A stretch of DNA of 64,000 nucleotides, from NCBI GenBank assembly GCA_035531675.1, contig DATKSL010000033.1, positions 1-64,000 of the forward strand, read 5' to 3'. This DNA comes from JAJPIG01 sp035531675. GTDB taxonomy: Bacteria > Desulfobacterota > Binatia > Binatales > Binataceae. Shown here piece by piece: positions 54,402 to 63,854 of this stretch (positions are counted from its first letter, which is position 1; each line of letters opens with the position of its first letter). A model generated the notes under the pieces. The model was given only the letters and a program-made list of their open reading frames with translations. It had not been told where the DNA came from and made no database searches. The position numbers were made by a program, and so were the translations under genes.

Positions 54402-54791
54402 TTACTTTTCGGTACGCAGCTCGATCGTGTTGCCGTCGGGATCGTGCACCCACATCTGACGGCCCGCGACCACCTTGATACCGGCGTCCTCGGGCATCAC
54501 CACGTGGATGCCATTAGCGCGCAGGGTCTTGAGCGCTTCGTCGAAATCTTCGACCTCGATCGCGATATGCGGACCGACCGGGTCAGGCTCACCCGGAGGG
54601 ACGACCTCGCCCTCCTTGCTCTGAATCACGTGAATCGCGGTATTGCCGGCGCCGAACCAGTAGCCGCCCTGCGGAAAATTGGGCCGATTGGTCATCACCT
54701 GCAGACCCAGCACGCCTTCGTAAAACTTCCGGGTCTTTTCCGGATCCTTAATCCTCAAGGCCGAATGATTCACGGCATGTGGCTTAATCAT
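54402..54791 (-). CDS. VOC-family protein, small copy
   Basis: A 129-aa single VOC domain: VNHSALRIKDPEKTRKFYEGVLGLQVM with the probable ligand His9, GPHIAIEVEDFDEALKTLRANGIHVV, and a C-terminal VHDPDGNTIELRTE with the terminal Glu ligand. This is the glyoxalase-I-like layout. It lies between two catabolic genes on the same strand. GGAGGAG precedes the ATG, and the Rieske gene ends 30 bp upstream, suggesting cotranscription. Confidence 0.86.
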   Translation of the reverse strand: MIKPHAVNHSALRIKDPEKTRKFYEGVLGLQVMTNRPNFPQGGYWFGAGNTAIHVIQSKEGEVVPPGEPDPVGPHIAIEVEDFDEALKTLRANGIHVVMPEDAGIKVVAGRQMWVHDPDGNTIELRTEK

Positions 54792-54821
54792 AATCGCTCT
54801 CCTCCGCTTGAAGCTCGAAGC

Positions 54822-56036
54822 TTACCGCGATCGCTCAGTATTGCCAACGCTCGCGGGCCGGCTCTCGGTCGCCTGCTGGTTCATCACCTTCTTCCATTGA
54901 CGCCAGATGCCGCGCTGCGAGACCTCATCGCGCAGGTCGCCGACGATTCCGAGGGCCGGGTCGGCGCGTTCGCGATGCTTCCCGCGCGAGAACAGAATCC
55001 ACGGCTCGGTCGTCGCGGCGAAGCCGGCCTGCACGCGCTCGAAAACCTCGGTATCGTCGGGGCTGCCGCCGCCTGCCGAGCCGAAGAAGCCCTCGTGCTC
55101 GCGCAAGCGCAAATAACTCGCTTGCTCGGAAGCGCCCTTGACCAGGGTCGGGATGATAGTCACCTCGGTGTGATCGACGCCGACCGGCTGAATCATCCGC
55201 ATCTGGATTCCCACCAGCGCCAGGTTCGGGAAGATAAACAGGATAACCGCGCCCGCCTGCGAGACCGGCACGGCTTGCGTCAGGGTCACGTGGCCACCGC
55301 CCAAATCACCGGTCGCGCCCTGGAACTTCTCGACGGGATTCGCGGCGCCGGGCCCGAGATCCTTCTCCACCGCCAGCATCACCGATTGATGGACGAACGG
55401 CGGATGATAGCCGTCGAGCGAGTTTTCGACCTGCAGCTTCCAGTTTCCGCGGTAGCGGTACTTGTGCAGCCCGATCGACGCATCCAGTTCGCCGCCCCGG
55501 GAAACCTGTGCGATCCAGCGATCGAGCAACCCGCGCCCGCGTCCCAGATGCTCGTCGAACGTGATTCCGGCCGGGCTCACACTGCCGAAGATGAAGCCGT
55601 GATGTTCGCCGATGCGCGGCACTTTGACCAGCCCGTATTCCTCGCGCCGGAATTGTTCGTCGTAGCCATCCGGATACGGTACTCCGGCGAGCGTGCCGTC
55701 GAGCTTGTAGGTCCAGCCATGATAGGCGCATCGAAAGCTGCGCGCGTTGCCGCGCTCTTCGCTGCAGACGGTGGCGCCGCGATGGCGGCAGCGGTTGAGC
55801 AGCAGGTTCACCTGCCCGGCCTGATCGCGCACCATGATGACCGGCTGCCGGCCGATCCGCTTGAGCCGGAAGTCGCCGGGGTTGGGCACTTCGCTGGCGT
55901 GGCCGACGAAGACCCATCCGCGATGGAAGATACGCTCCAGTTCGTCGTCGAAGATTTCCGGATCGGTGTAAAGGCGCGAATGGACTCGATCCGGCTTGAT
56001 TAGCGTGTCGTAATCTCTGGCCGATTTCTTTTTCAT
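54822..56036 (-). CDS. Rieske [2Fe-2S] oxygenase alpha subunit, copy 3
   Basis: About 404 aa. Rieske motifs are CRHRG and CAYHGW. The mononuclear iron site is NWKLQVENSLDGYHPPFVHQS with the usual bridging Asp. The N-terminal IKPDRVHSRLYTDPEIFDDELERIF and the HRGWVFVGH block resemble copy 1 more than copy 2. No ferredoxin or reductase gene is adjacent, so electrons must come from elsewhere. The ATG at 56036 is preferred for its upstream GGA and homology; the frame extends to 56078. Confidence 0.88.
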   Translation of the reverse strand: MKKKSARDYDTLIKPDRVHSRLYTDPEIFDDELERIFHRGWVFVGHASEVPNPGDFRLKRIGRQPVIMVRDQAGQVNLLLNRCRHRGATVCSEERGNARSFRCAYHGWTYKLDGTLAGVPYPDGYDEQFRREEYGLVKVPRIGEHHGFIFGSVSPAGITFDEHLGRGRGLLDRWIAQVSRGGELDASIGLHKYRYRGNWKLQVENSLDGYHPPFVHQSVMLAVEKDLGPGAANPVEKFQGATGDLGGGHVTLTQAVPVSQAGAVILFIFPNLALVGIQMRMIQPVGVDHTEVTIIPTLVKGASEQASYLRLREHEGFFGSAGGGSPDDTEVFERVQAGFAATTEPWILFSRGKHRERADPALGIVGDLRDEVSQRGIWRQWKKVMNQQATESRPASVGNTERSR

Positions 56037-56208
56037 CTTTTCCGCTGGATGCCCGAAATCGTTACGCGCCGCTCTCATCCCTTATATCAAGAAAGCGCGC
56101 GAACGTTTATGATCCACGGCTCTTTATCCGGCAGGTAAGCCTTACCGGGTCGCGAGGCAAACCAAGCTCCGCTGAGCCATTCGGATGGGCGGGCGCTGGA
56201 GTGGGAGG

Positions 56209-56733
56209 ATGAATTTGTCCAGCAAATCGAGTCCGGGTTGGCCGGGAGTACCAGGCCATCGAACCACGAAATCATGGTTTCTTCGGGGCTGGCGAGTGAC
56301 CGTTGCAGCGCTCGCGCTCGCCCTGTCGACCATCGCGACGCCGGGCCCTGCGGCATACGCGGCCGGCGCGGACGTGATTCGAGTCTCCGTGGTCGGGTTG
56401 CACAGCGATTCGGGGCGGGTCGTTTGTACGCTGTTTGATTCGCCGACGGGATTCCCGCGCGACGATAGCAAGGCGCAGACCATCTCTGTCCCGATCGTCC
56501 ATCACACCGGCACCTGCGATTTTCCGGTCTCGACGCGTGGGCGCTATGCGACGGTCGTTTTCCACGACGAAAACGGCGATGGCAAGTTCAACACCAACTG
56601 GCTGGGGCTGCCGAAGGAAGGCTACGGATTTTCCAACGACGTCTCGATCTCCTGGCGTCCGCCGAACTTCGACGAGGCGGCCTTCAACTTCGGCGGCGGC
56701 ACGCAAAGCGTCACGATACACATCAGATACTGA
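56209..56733 (+). CDS. DUF2141-domain exported protein
   Basis: About 174 aa. After a basic N-terminus there is a hydrophobic export signal (VTVAALALALSTIATPG...YAAG). The mature part has the DUF2141 signature YATVVFHDENGDGKFNTNWLGLPKEGYGFSND. DUF2141 proteins are secreted or periplasmic and of unknown function. The ATG at 56209 directly follows a GGAG-rich stretch; an earlier in-frame ATG is at 56185. Confidence 0.85.
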   Translation: MNLSSKSSPGWPGVPGHRTTKSWFLRGWRVTVAALALALSTIATPGPAAYAAGADVIRVSVVGLHSDSGRVVCTLFDSPTGFPRDDSKAQTISVPIVHHTGTCDFPVSTRGRYATVVFHDENGDGKFNTNWLGLPKEGYGFSNDVSISWRPPNFDEAAFNFGGGTQSVTIHIRY

Positions 56734-56820
56734 ACGGAACCGCGACCGCGAACTACCTTCGATATGCGAACCGAGGGTATCGCGTATGACACTTCTACCA
56801 GCGGCGCCCGCGCTCGCGAT

Positions 56821-57897
56821 TCAAGGCTGCGGATGCTGCTGGGTCAGGCAGTGGACGGTGCCGAGTCCCCAAACCAGATCGATCGCGGGAACGCCAACCA
56901 CCTGACGACCAGGAAAAAGCTTCCCCAATATTTCCTGGGCTTGTAGGTCGGCGGGGCAATCGAAGTGCGGCATTACGACCGCGCCATTGGCGATATAGAA
57001 ATTCGCATATGATGCCGGCAGCCGCGTCCCGTCGTGATAGAGCGCCGGCGGCATCGGCAGCGTCGCGATTTTGAAGGCGCGGCCCTCGCGATCGCGCATC
57101 GCCTCGAGCCGTCGCAGGTTGTCGGCCAGCGGCCGGTAGTTATCGTCCGCCGGATCCGGTTCGACGACCGTGACGATCGTGTCGGCGCTCACGAAGCGCG
57201 CCAGATCGTCGACGTGCCCGTCGGTATCGTCGCCGGCGATTCCTTCACCCAGCCACAGCACTTTCTCCGCGCCGAGATAGGTCGTCAGGTAGTCCTCGAT
57301 CGCGACGCGCGTCAGGCCGGGATTACGATTCGGATTCAGCAGGCACTGCTCGGTCGTAAGCACGAGGCCGGCGCCGTTGACGTCGATCGAGCCGCCTTCC
57401 ATCACGATTCCCGGCTCGATCACCTCGAAACCGAAGCGCAGGCCGAGCTCGCGCGGCACCACGTCGTCGAGCGTCCAGGGGCCGTATTTTTCGCCCCACG
57501 AGTTGAAGCGCCAGTCCAGCGCGATCTGGACGGGCCCCGCGCCGGCGCCGCGCCGGTTGATAAAGATTGGGCCGTGATCGCGAATCCAGGAGTCGTTGGT
57601 CGCGACCGGCACGAACTGCAGCCGCTCGGCCGCGGCGGCGACGCCCGATTTCCCGAGCTCGGCCACCACCATCGCCTGTGCCGCGGCCTGCGCCGCCGCA
57701 TCCTGCACCAGGATTCGCACCGGCTCGAAGCGCGCGATCGCGGCGGCGAGCCGCGCGAAAGCCGGCGGGATACGTTCGAAGGTGCCGGGCCAGGTATCGC
57801 GGTTATGCGGCCATACCAGGTAGGTCGCCAGATGCGGCGCCCATTCCGCCGGCATCCGGTAGCCCTTCGTCAACTCGCGATGTCGAATCGGGATCAC
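56821..57897 (-). CDS. aguA: Agmatine deiminase
   Basis: The 358-aa guanidino-modifying enzyme converts agmatine to N-carbamoylputrescine. It shows MPAEWAPHLATYLVWPHN near the start, TNDSWIRDHGPIFI, and GDDTDGHVDDLARFV. The catalytic Cys350 is in GTVHCLTQQ near the C-terminus. These match AguA/peptidyl-arginine-deiminase-type enzymes. The start is GTG, 6 bp after the aguB stop, so the two genes form a unit for putrescine synthesis. Confidence 0.94.
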   Translation of the reverse strand: MIPIRHRELTKGYRMPAEWAPHLATYLVWPHNRDTWPGTFERIPPAFARLAAAIARFEPVRILVQDAAAQAAAQAMVVAELGKSGVAAAAERLQFVPVATNDSWIRDHGPIFINRRGAGAGPVQIALDWRFNSWGEKYGPWTLDDVVPRELGLRFGFEVIEPGIVMEGGSIDVNGAGLVLTTEQCLLNPNRNPGLTRVAIEDYLTTYLGAEKVLWLGEGIAGDDTDGHVDDLARFVSADTIVTVVEPDPADDNYRPLADNLRRLEAMRDREGRAFKIATLPMPPALYHDGTRLPASYANFYIANGAVVMPHFDCPADLQAQEILGKLFPGRQVVGVPAIDLVWGLGTVHCLTQQHPQP

Positions 57898-57903
57898 GGC
57901 CGG

Positions 57904-58779
57904 CTAGAGCCGGAAGCGACGCGTCAGATCCTGGTAGGCGTCGATTCGCCGGTCGCGCAGGAACGGCCAGTTGCGCCGGGTCGTCTCGATTTCCGCCAGG
58001 TCGCATTCGACCACCATCGTCTCCTCGGCGTTATGGCTGGCGCGCGCGATCACCGCGCCGAACGGATCGGCGACGAACGAGCCGCCCCAGAAGTCGAGTC
58101 CATCCTCGACTCCGACCCGGTTGACCGCCGCGACGAAAATTCCGTTGGCGATCGCATGGCCGCGCTGCACGGTCTCCCAGGCGTCATATTGGCGCCGGCG
58201 CACGCTCTCGATCTCCTGGAGATCCCAGCCGATCGCGGTCGGGTAGAAGATCATCCGCGCGCCGGCCAGCGCCACCAGCCGCGCCGCCTCGGGAAACCAT
58301 TGATCCCAGCAGATCAGCGCGCCGATTCTGCCGCGCGCGGTCGGATGGGCCGTGAAATCGAGATCGCCGGGGGTGAAATAGAACTTTTCGTAGTAGCGCG
58401 GGTCGTCGGGGATATGCATCTTGCGGTAGCGGCCCGCCAGCCGGCCGTCGGCGTCAAGGATGACGGCGGTATTGTGATAGACACCCTCGGCGCGCCGCTC
58501 GAAGATCGAGCCGACCACCACCACCCTGGCTTTGCGAGCGATCGCCGCCAGCCGCTCGGTGGTCGGTCCCGGCACCGGCTCGGCGAGATCGAACGAGTGC
58601 GGGTCTTCGGTCTGGCAGAAGTAGCGCGAGCGAAACAGCTCGGGCAGGCATACGATCGTGGCGCCGCGCGCGGCGGCGTCCTCGATCGCGGCGACCGCGC
58701 GCGCCAGGTTGTCGTCGAGGCTCGGCCCACAGCTCATCTGGACCAGCCCGATCGAAATCCGATTGCCGTTGACGTCCAT
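57904..58779 (-). CDS. aguB: N-carbamoylputrescine amidohydrolase
   Basis: About 291 aa, a nitrilase-superfamily amidase with the Glu-Lys-Cys triad: Glu in IVCLPELF, Lys in YRKMHIPDD and Cys in LICWDQWFPEAAR. The DQWFPE segment is typical of AguB. It yields putrescine, CO2 and ammonia from the product of AguA, whose gene follows directly. The ATG at 58779 is preferred; a TTG two codons upstream is possible. Confidence 0.94.
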   Translation of the reverse strand: MDVNGNRISIGLVQMSCGPSLDDNLARAVAAIEDAAARGATIVCLPELFRSRYFCQTEDPHSFDLAEPVPGPTTERLAAIARKARVVVVGSIFERRAEGVYHNTAVILDADGRLAGRYRKMHIPDDPRYYEKFYFTPGDLDFTAHPTARGRIGALICWDQWFPEAARLVALAGARMIFYPTAIGWDLQEIESVRRRQYDAWETVQRGHAIANGIFVAAVNRVGVEDGLDFWGGSFVADPFGAVIARASHNAEETMVVECDLAEIETTRRNWPFLRDRRIDAYQDLTRRFRL

Positions 58780-58851
58780 CGACAAGAACGCCGGCGGAAC
58801 AATCCCGAAGGATTATCCGCCGGCGCAGTTTAGCGAGTTCGATGCGCTTGG

Positions 58852-59790
58852 CTACTCGCCGACAATCCGGTTCTCGAGCACGCCAATCTTGGCGACTTCG
58901 CAGCGCACCACGTCACCCGGCTTCATGAAGAGCTGCGGGTTGCGGAACAGGCCGACGCCGCTCGGGGTGCCGGTCGAGACCACGTCGCCGGGTTCGATCG
59001 TCACGCATTCCGAGATGTAGTTGACCAGGTAGTTGACGTCGAAAATGAGCTGCTTGGTGTTCGAATGCTGCACCCGCTCGCCGTTGAGGAAGCAGGAGAT
59101 ATCGAGCACGTGCGGGTCGGGAATTTCGTCCTTGAGCACCAGGTAGGGGCCCATCGGCGCGCCGTTCTCGAAGTTCTTGCCCATCGTCCACTGGCCGCGG
59201 CGCTGATAGTCGCGGACGCTGACGTCGTTGACGATCGTATAGCCGGCGACGTACTCGAGCGCCTTCTCTTTCGGTACGTGGCGGCCGCGTTTGCCGATTA
59301 CGAACGCCATCTCGGACTCGTAATCGAGCTGCTTGGAGACCTTCGGATACTCGATCCCGTCGTCCGGATTGGTGACGCAGACCGCGCCCTTCATAAAGAA
59401 GGTCGGGTATTCGGGAATCTGGTTGCCGGATTCCTGGGCGTGGTCGCGGTAGTTGAGCCCGACCATCAGCAGCTTGCGCGGCTGCGGAATAGGCGCCAGC
59501 AGCTTGACCGAATCGGCCGGGTAGGCGAGCGATTGTTCCTCGGCCGCACGCGCGCCGAGCTTGGCCACGTAGGCCAGCGCCTCCTTGGCGGCGCCAATGG
59601 CGCGTTCGCCGCTGTCGAGGAAGCCGATGATATCGGACGGTACGATGGCGGCCGAGAGCTCGTCGGCGCGGGTCTCACCGCGCTCGCGCAGCATCATGCG
59701 ATAGGCGGCATGCAGGTCGATCATCTGACCGTCGACCGGAGAACCGAGCAAAGGCGCCTGTTGTCTGAAGCGGAAAGTTGCAAGTCGCAC
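58852..59790 (-). CDS. Fumarylacetoacetate hydrolase family protein
   Basis: The 312-aa protein has the FAH catalytic fold. KLLMVGLNYRDHAQESG precedes the metal-binding acidic residues, with YESEMAFVIGKRGRHV, GYTIVNDVSVRDYQ and the late GDVVSTGTPSGVG all present. Members hydrolyse C-C bonds of beta-diketones or isomerise and hydrate ring-cleavage products, consistent with aromatic catabolism here. The GTG start has GGAGGTGA upstream, a strong ribosome site. Confidence 0.9.
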   Translation of the reverse strand: MRLATFRFRQQAPLLGSPVDGQMIDLHAAYRMMLRERGETRADELSAAIVPSDIIGFLDSGERAIGAAKEALAYVAKLGARAAEEQSLAYPADSVKLLAPIPQPRKLLMVGLNYRDHAQESGNQIPEYPTFFMKGAVCVTNPDDGIEYPKVSKQLDYESEMAFVIGKRGRHVPKEKALEYVAGYTIVNDVSVRDYQRRGQWTMGKNFENGAPMGPYLVLKDEIPDPHVLDISCFLNGERVQHSNTKQLIFDVNYLVNYISECVTIEPGDVVSTGTPSGVGLFRNPQLFMKPGDVVRCEVAKIGVLENRIVGE

Positions 59791-59925
59791 TGATTCTCAC
59801 CTCCAGGGTGATTTTCGCCGGTCGCGGGCCGGATAGGCCGCGCCGCACGCGGAATTTAGATTTGCCTGATCGTCACGCACCGCGCGCAGTTTGTCAACGC
59901 GCGGCGCCCGCCCCGTATTCCTCGG

Positions 59926-61068
59926 CTACCAGAGCTTCTGCGACGCGATCCTGGCGCCTTCCGCCAGCGACTGCAGCTTCAACCATGCCACGTCGGCATC
60001 GACCCCCGACGATCCGACGAAGGTGGCGAAGCCGCAATCGGTGCCCGCGATGACGTTCTCCTTGCCGACGATCCGGGCGAACCGTTCGATACGCTGTGCC
60101 ACCAGCCGCGGATGCTCGACATGATTGGTCGCCGTGTCGATCATCCCGGGTATCATTGCTTTGTCGGCCGGCAGCTTGAGCTGCTGCCAGACCTCCCATT
60201 CATGCTCATGGCGCGGGTTGGCGCCTTCGAAATAGATGAAGCCGGCGTTGGCCTTGAGCACCGGCGCGATGATCTCGCGCAGTTCGACATCCTTATGATG
60301 GGGGCCGACATAATTCCCCCAACACAGGTGCAGGCGCATTTTATCGGCCGGGAGGCCGCGGATAGCGTGATTCAACGCCTCGATCGCGAGCGGTACGTAC
60401 TTGCTCATGTCGAGCGGTCCCTTGCCGTCGGTGAAGGCATGGGCGCGCATCGCCAGGTCCGGCGAATCGAGCTGCAGATTGAAGCCGGCCTCGATAATCG
60501 CCTGGTACTCGAACCGCAGCGCTTCGCCGGCGGCCTCGAGGTAATCCTCGAGCGACCGGTAGTGGCGGTTTGGGAAATTGAAGGCTACTTGCCCGGGCGT
60601 GACCGCGCAGATGAACGCCTCGTCGGGGCTTTTGCCGGCCAGCGCGGCCTTGAGGTTTTCGATATCGGCCTTGACCGCGTTGCGATCGTTCACCGCGATC
60701 GGCCCGATGACCATAGGCATGATGATGTGCTGGCCGCCTTCGTCGCCGAAGTGCTTGGCCGCGACGCTGGGAAATTCCGCCAGGTCGGTGGCCATGAACT
60801 GGGCGCGTTCGGTGCCGAAGCCGGTGAAGCGCTGGATGATATAGTTGCTGAAGCCCGGCTTGCTCATCTCGCCGTCGCTGACGATGTCGATCCCGGCGGC
60901 GCGTTGCTTGCGCACCATCTCGGCGACCGCCTCGCGGACGCGCGCTTTCAGCCGGGCGGCGTCGACCGGCTTGCCGTCGAGCTTGTCGTACATCATATGG
61001 GCCAGGTCGTCGGGCCGCGGCAGGCTGCCGCCATGGGTGGTGAGGATACGGTCGATGCTGCGCTGCAT
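59926..61068 (-). CDS. MetE C-terminal-domain protein, paralogue 3
   Basis: A 380-aa MetE-core protein starting IDRILTTHGGSLPRPDDL, very like the paralogue at 4409. Zinc ligands are His and Cys in LHLCWGNYVGPHHKD, Glu in FEGANPRHEHE, and Cys in AGTDCGFATFVG. The N-terminal folate-binding half of full MetE is missing. The reaction is presumed to be alkyl or methyl transfer to a thiol. AGGAG precedes the ATG. It lies upstream of the fumarylacetoacetase-family gene on the same strand. Confidence 0.85.
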   Translation of the reverse strand: MQRSIDRILTTHGGSLPRPDDLAHMMYDKLDGKPVDAARLKARVREAVAEMVRKQRAAGIDIVSDGEMSKPGFSNYIIQRFTGFGTERAQFMATDLAEFPSVAAKHFGDEGGQHIIMPMVIGPIAVNDRNAVKADIENLKAALAGKSPDEAFICAVTPGQVAFNFPNRHYRSLEDYLEAAGEALRFEYQAIIEAGFNLQLDSPDLAMRAHAFTDGKGPLDMSKYVPLAIEALNHAIRGLPADKMRLHLCWGNYVGPHHKDVELREIIAPVLKANAGFIYFEGANPRHEHEWEVWQQLKLPADKAMIPGMIDTATNHVEHPRLVAQRIERFARIVGKENVIAGTDCGFATFVGSSGVDADVAWLKLQSLAEGARIASQKLW

Positions 61069-61327
61069 GGTCGGTCTCCTGCGAAGTCGGTCTGCCTGAA
61101 TCAGGGCGCTCTTTTACACCCTAAAGACTCATGTTAAGTTTCAAACCTGGACGGATTCGCTCAAAGAGCTGAGATTTTTGATAGGTGAGGATCGCACGGT
61201 CAGGCTCGCAATGGCGGCCCCGGTCATTTCCGTCGGCTTGGAGTAATCACGTTTTTCGCGACTATCGCAACTTGCCTCCTCTAACACGTCCGGAAGTTCC
61301 GGCGCAATTTGCTCACCCCCGACACGT

Positions 61328-63166
61328 TTGAACATCTTAGGTATCTCCGCCTACTACCATGACAGCGCCGCGGCGCTGGTCAGCGACGGCGAGATAATTG
61401 CCGCCGCGCAGGAGGAGCGCTTCTCGCGCCGCAAGCACGATGCGCGCTTCCCGCGCCATGCTATCGATTACTGTCTCAAGGCGGGCGGCGTCGCGCTCGG
61501 CGATCTCGAAAGCATCGTCTTTTACGACAAGCCGCTGCTGAAATTCGAGCGCCTGCTCGAAACCTATCTCGGTTATGCGCCGCGCGGCCTGGCCTCGTTT
61601 ATCACCGCGATGCCGGTGTGGCTCAGCGAGAAGCTCAACCTCAAGTCGCTGCTCAAGCGCGAGCTCGCGGCGATCGACGGCCGCCGCCCCGCCGAACTTC
61701 CGCCGATCCGCTTCACCGAGCATCACCAGGCCCATGCGGCCTCGGCTTTCTTCCCGAGTCCCTTCGCCAGGGCCGGCGTGCTGTGCCTCGACGGGGTCGG
61801 TGAATGGGCGACCACTTCGGTATGGCTGGGCGAGGGCAATCAGCTTACCCCCGCCTGGGAGATCGACTTCCCGCATTCGCTCGGGATGCTCTACTCGGCG
61901 TTTACCTACTACACCGGCTTCAAGGTCAACTCGGGCGAGTACAAGGTGATGGGGCTGGCGCCGTATGGCGAAGCGCGCTTCACCGATCTGATCCTCGATG
62001 AGCTCATCGACCTCAAGTCCGACGGCACCTTCCGGCTCGACATGGAATTCTTCAACTACGCGACCGGGCTGACGATGACCAACGGCCGCTTCGATCGCCT
62101 GTTTGGCGGACCGCCGCGCAAGCCCGAAAGCCTGCTGACGCAGCGCGAGATGGATCTCGCCGCCTCGGTGCAGAAGGTCACTGAGGAGGTGATGCTGCGG
62201 CTGGCGCGCACGGTGAATCGAGAGCTGGGCGTCGAGTACCTGTGCATGGCCGGGGGCGTGGCGCTCAACTGCGTCGCCAACGGGCGCATCCTGCGCGAGG
62301 GCCCGTTCCGCGACATCTGGATTCAGCCGGCCGCCGGCGACGCCGGCGGCGCCGTGGGCGCGGCGCTCGCCACCTGGCATCAGTATCATGGCAAACCGCG
62401 CGCGGCGCGCGAGGGCGACGCGATGCGCGGCGCATACCTCGGACCGTCGTTCGCGGCCGACGAGATCGAGGCGGCGCTGGATGCGGCCGGCGCGCGCTAC
62501 GAGAAGCTCGACGAGGCCGCGATGCTGGCGCGGGTGGCCGCGCTGCTGGCGGACAAGAACGTGGTCGGATGGTTCCAGGGGCGGATGGAGTTCGGGCCGC
62601 GCGCGCTCGGCGCGCGATCGATTATCGGCGATCCGCGCAGCCCCCGCATGCAATCGGTCATGAACCTCAAGATCAAATACCGCGAATCGTTCCGCCCGTT
62701 CGCACCGGCGGTGCTTGCCGAGCGGGTCGCGGACTGGTTCGAGCTCGATCGCCCGAGCCCCTATATGCTGATCGTCGCCGGCGTGCGGCCCGAGCTGCGC
62801 CGCCCGCTAAGCCCCGAGCAGGAGCGGCTGTTCGGAATCGAGCGCCTCAACCTGCCGCGCTCGACGATTCCCGCCGTCACCCATGTCGACTACTCAGCCC
62901 GCATCCAGACGATCCATCGCGAGACCAACCCGCGCTTCCATCGCCTGCTCGAGAACTTTGCGGCTCTCACCGGCTGCCCGCTGCTGGTCAACACCTCGTT
63001 CAATGTGCGCGGCGAGCCGATCGTATGCACGCCGGCCGACGCCTACCGCTGTTTCATGCGCACCGAGATGGACTACCTGGTAATCGAGGATTTTCTGCTG
63101 GCCAAATCCGCCCAGCCGAAGATCGAGCGCGACGACGCCTGGCAAAAGGAATTCGAGCTTGACTGA
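61328..63166 (+). CDS. Carbamoyltransferase (NodU/CmcH/TobZ family)
   Basis: The 612-aa protein begins NILGISAYYHDSAAALVSDG, the Kae1/YrdC-like N-terminal domain. It includes QEERFSRRKHDARFPRHAI, HHQAHAASAF, EYKVMGLAPYG and a C-terminal RMEFGPRALGARSI and NTSFNVRGEPIVCTP. These proteins transfer carbamoyl groups from carbamoyl phosphate via carbamoyl-adenylate to hydroxyls of small molecules or glycans. TTG is the start. The SxtJ-like gene overlaps its 3' end. Confidence 0.92.
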   Translation: MNILGISAYYHDSAAALVSDGEIIAAAQEERFSRRKHDARFPRHAIDYCLKAGGVALGDLESIVFYDKPLLKFERLLETYLGYAPRGLASFITAMPVWLSEKLNLKSLLKRELAAIDGRRPAELPPIRFTEHHQAHAASAFFPSPFARAGVLCLDGVGEWATTSVWLGEGNQLTPAWEIDFPHSLGMLYSAFTYYTGFKVNSGEYKVMGLAPYGEARFTDLILDELIDLKSDGTFRLDMEFFNYATGLTMTNGRFDRLFGGPPRKPESLLTQREMDLAASVQKVTEEVMLRLARTVNRELGVEYLCMAGGVALNCVANGRILREGPFRDIWIQPAAGDAGGAVGAALATWHQYHGKPRAAREGDAMRGAYLGPSFAADEIEAALDAAGARYEKLDEAAMLARVAALLADKNVVGWFQGRMEFGPRALGARSIIGDPRSPRMQSVMNLKIKYRESFRPFAPAVLAERVADWFELDRPSPYMLIVAGVRPELRRPLSPEQERLFGIERLNLPRSTIPAVTHVDYSARIQTIHRETNPRFHRLLENFAALTGCPLLVNTSFNVRGEPIVCTPADAYRCFMRTEMDYLVIEDFLLAKSAQPKIERDDAWQKEFELD

Positions 63167-63569
63167 GGATACCGCCAAACCCGTCTCACGTAAGGAGTTG
63201 CGCGACTTCGGCCTGATCGTCGGGGGCTTGCTCGCCGCGCTCTTCGGGCTCGGCCTGCCGTTGCTGAAGCATCGCGCCGTCCCGCTGTGGCCGTGGATCG
63301 TGGGCGTCGTGCTGGTGACGGCGGCGCTGGCTTTTCCGTCGGCGCTGCGCGGACCTCATTTTCTGTGGACGAAATTCGGCCTGGTGCTCGGCTGGATCAA
63401 TCAACGCATCGTGCTGACGATAGTCTTCTATATTATTCTATTGCCTACCGGCCTGATCATGCGGGCGCTGGGGCGCGACCCGATGGCACGCGGCTTCGAG
63501 CCTGACCGCGAGAGCTATCGCGTCGCCAGCCGCCAGACGCCCGCAAGTTCGATGGACCGGCCGTTCTGA
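63159..63569 (+). CDS. SxtJ-like small membrane protein
   Basis: A 136-aa protein with three hydrophobic segments (LRDFGLIVGGLLAALFGLGL, WPWIVGVVLVTAALAFPSA, and IVLTIVFYIILLPTGLIMRAL). The pattern fits the SxtJ family, whose genes usually sit next to carbamoyltransferases. The TTG start overlaps the carbamoyltransferase stop by 8 bp, suggesting translational coupling. Its biochemical role is unknown. Confidence 0.8.
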   Translation: MTEDTAKPVSRKELRDFGLIVGGLLAALFGLGLPLLKHRAVPLWPWIVGVVLVTAALAFPSALRGPHFLWTKFGLVLGWINQRIVLTIVFYIILLPTGLIMRALGRDPMARGFEPDRESYRVASRQTPASSMDRPF

Positions 63570-63577
63570 TTTCGCGC

Positions 63578-63654
63578 GCGCCCGTAGCTCAACTGGACAG
63601 AGCATCGGACTTCGGATCCGAGGGTTGGGGGTTCGAATCCCTCCGGGCGCGCCA
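63578..63654 (+). tRNA. tRNA-Arg (UCG)
   Basis: Acceptor GCGCCCG (63578-63584) pairs with CGGGCGC (63644-63650); the discriminator G and encoded CCA follow. Anticodon stem TCGGA/TCCGA encloses CTTCGGA, giving UCG, which reads CGA/CGG-type arginine codons. D-arm and T-arm (GGGGGTTCGAATCCC) are normal. Confidence 0.96.
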
Positions 63655-63854
63655 AGTCCCGACGCGGGTTTCTGGCATTTCCGGGGCTTCCGGAGGGTCG
63701 TCTGACTCCCCGCTCTGACTCCCGGAAATTTTCCGAGAGCGGTCGGCTAGCCGCCCGCCATCCCCCAGGAGCGTGACGCTCCGTGACGACCGGTGACAGT
63801 TAAGCCAAACTGGGCATGCCAATCGCTCGCTAAATCGGGACTGAGGGTTCAAAT
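63655..63854. other. Short region after tRNA-Arg with no gene
   Basis: About 200 bp. Short GC-rich inverted repeats occur, such as CCGGAAATTTTCCG around 63722-63735. No convincing reading frame is seen. The antisense reading of the tRNA and this spacer is open but is a common false gene. Confidence 0.4.
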
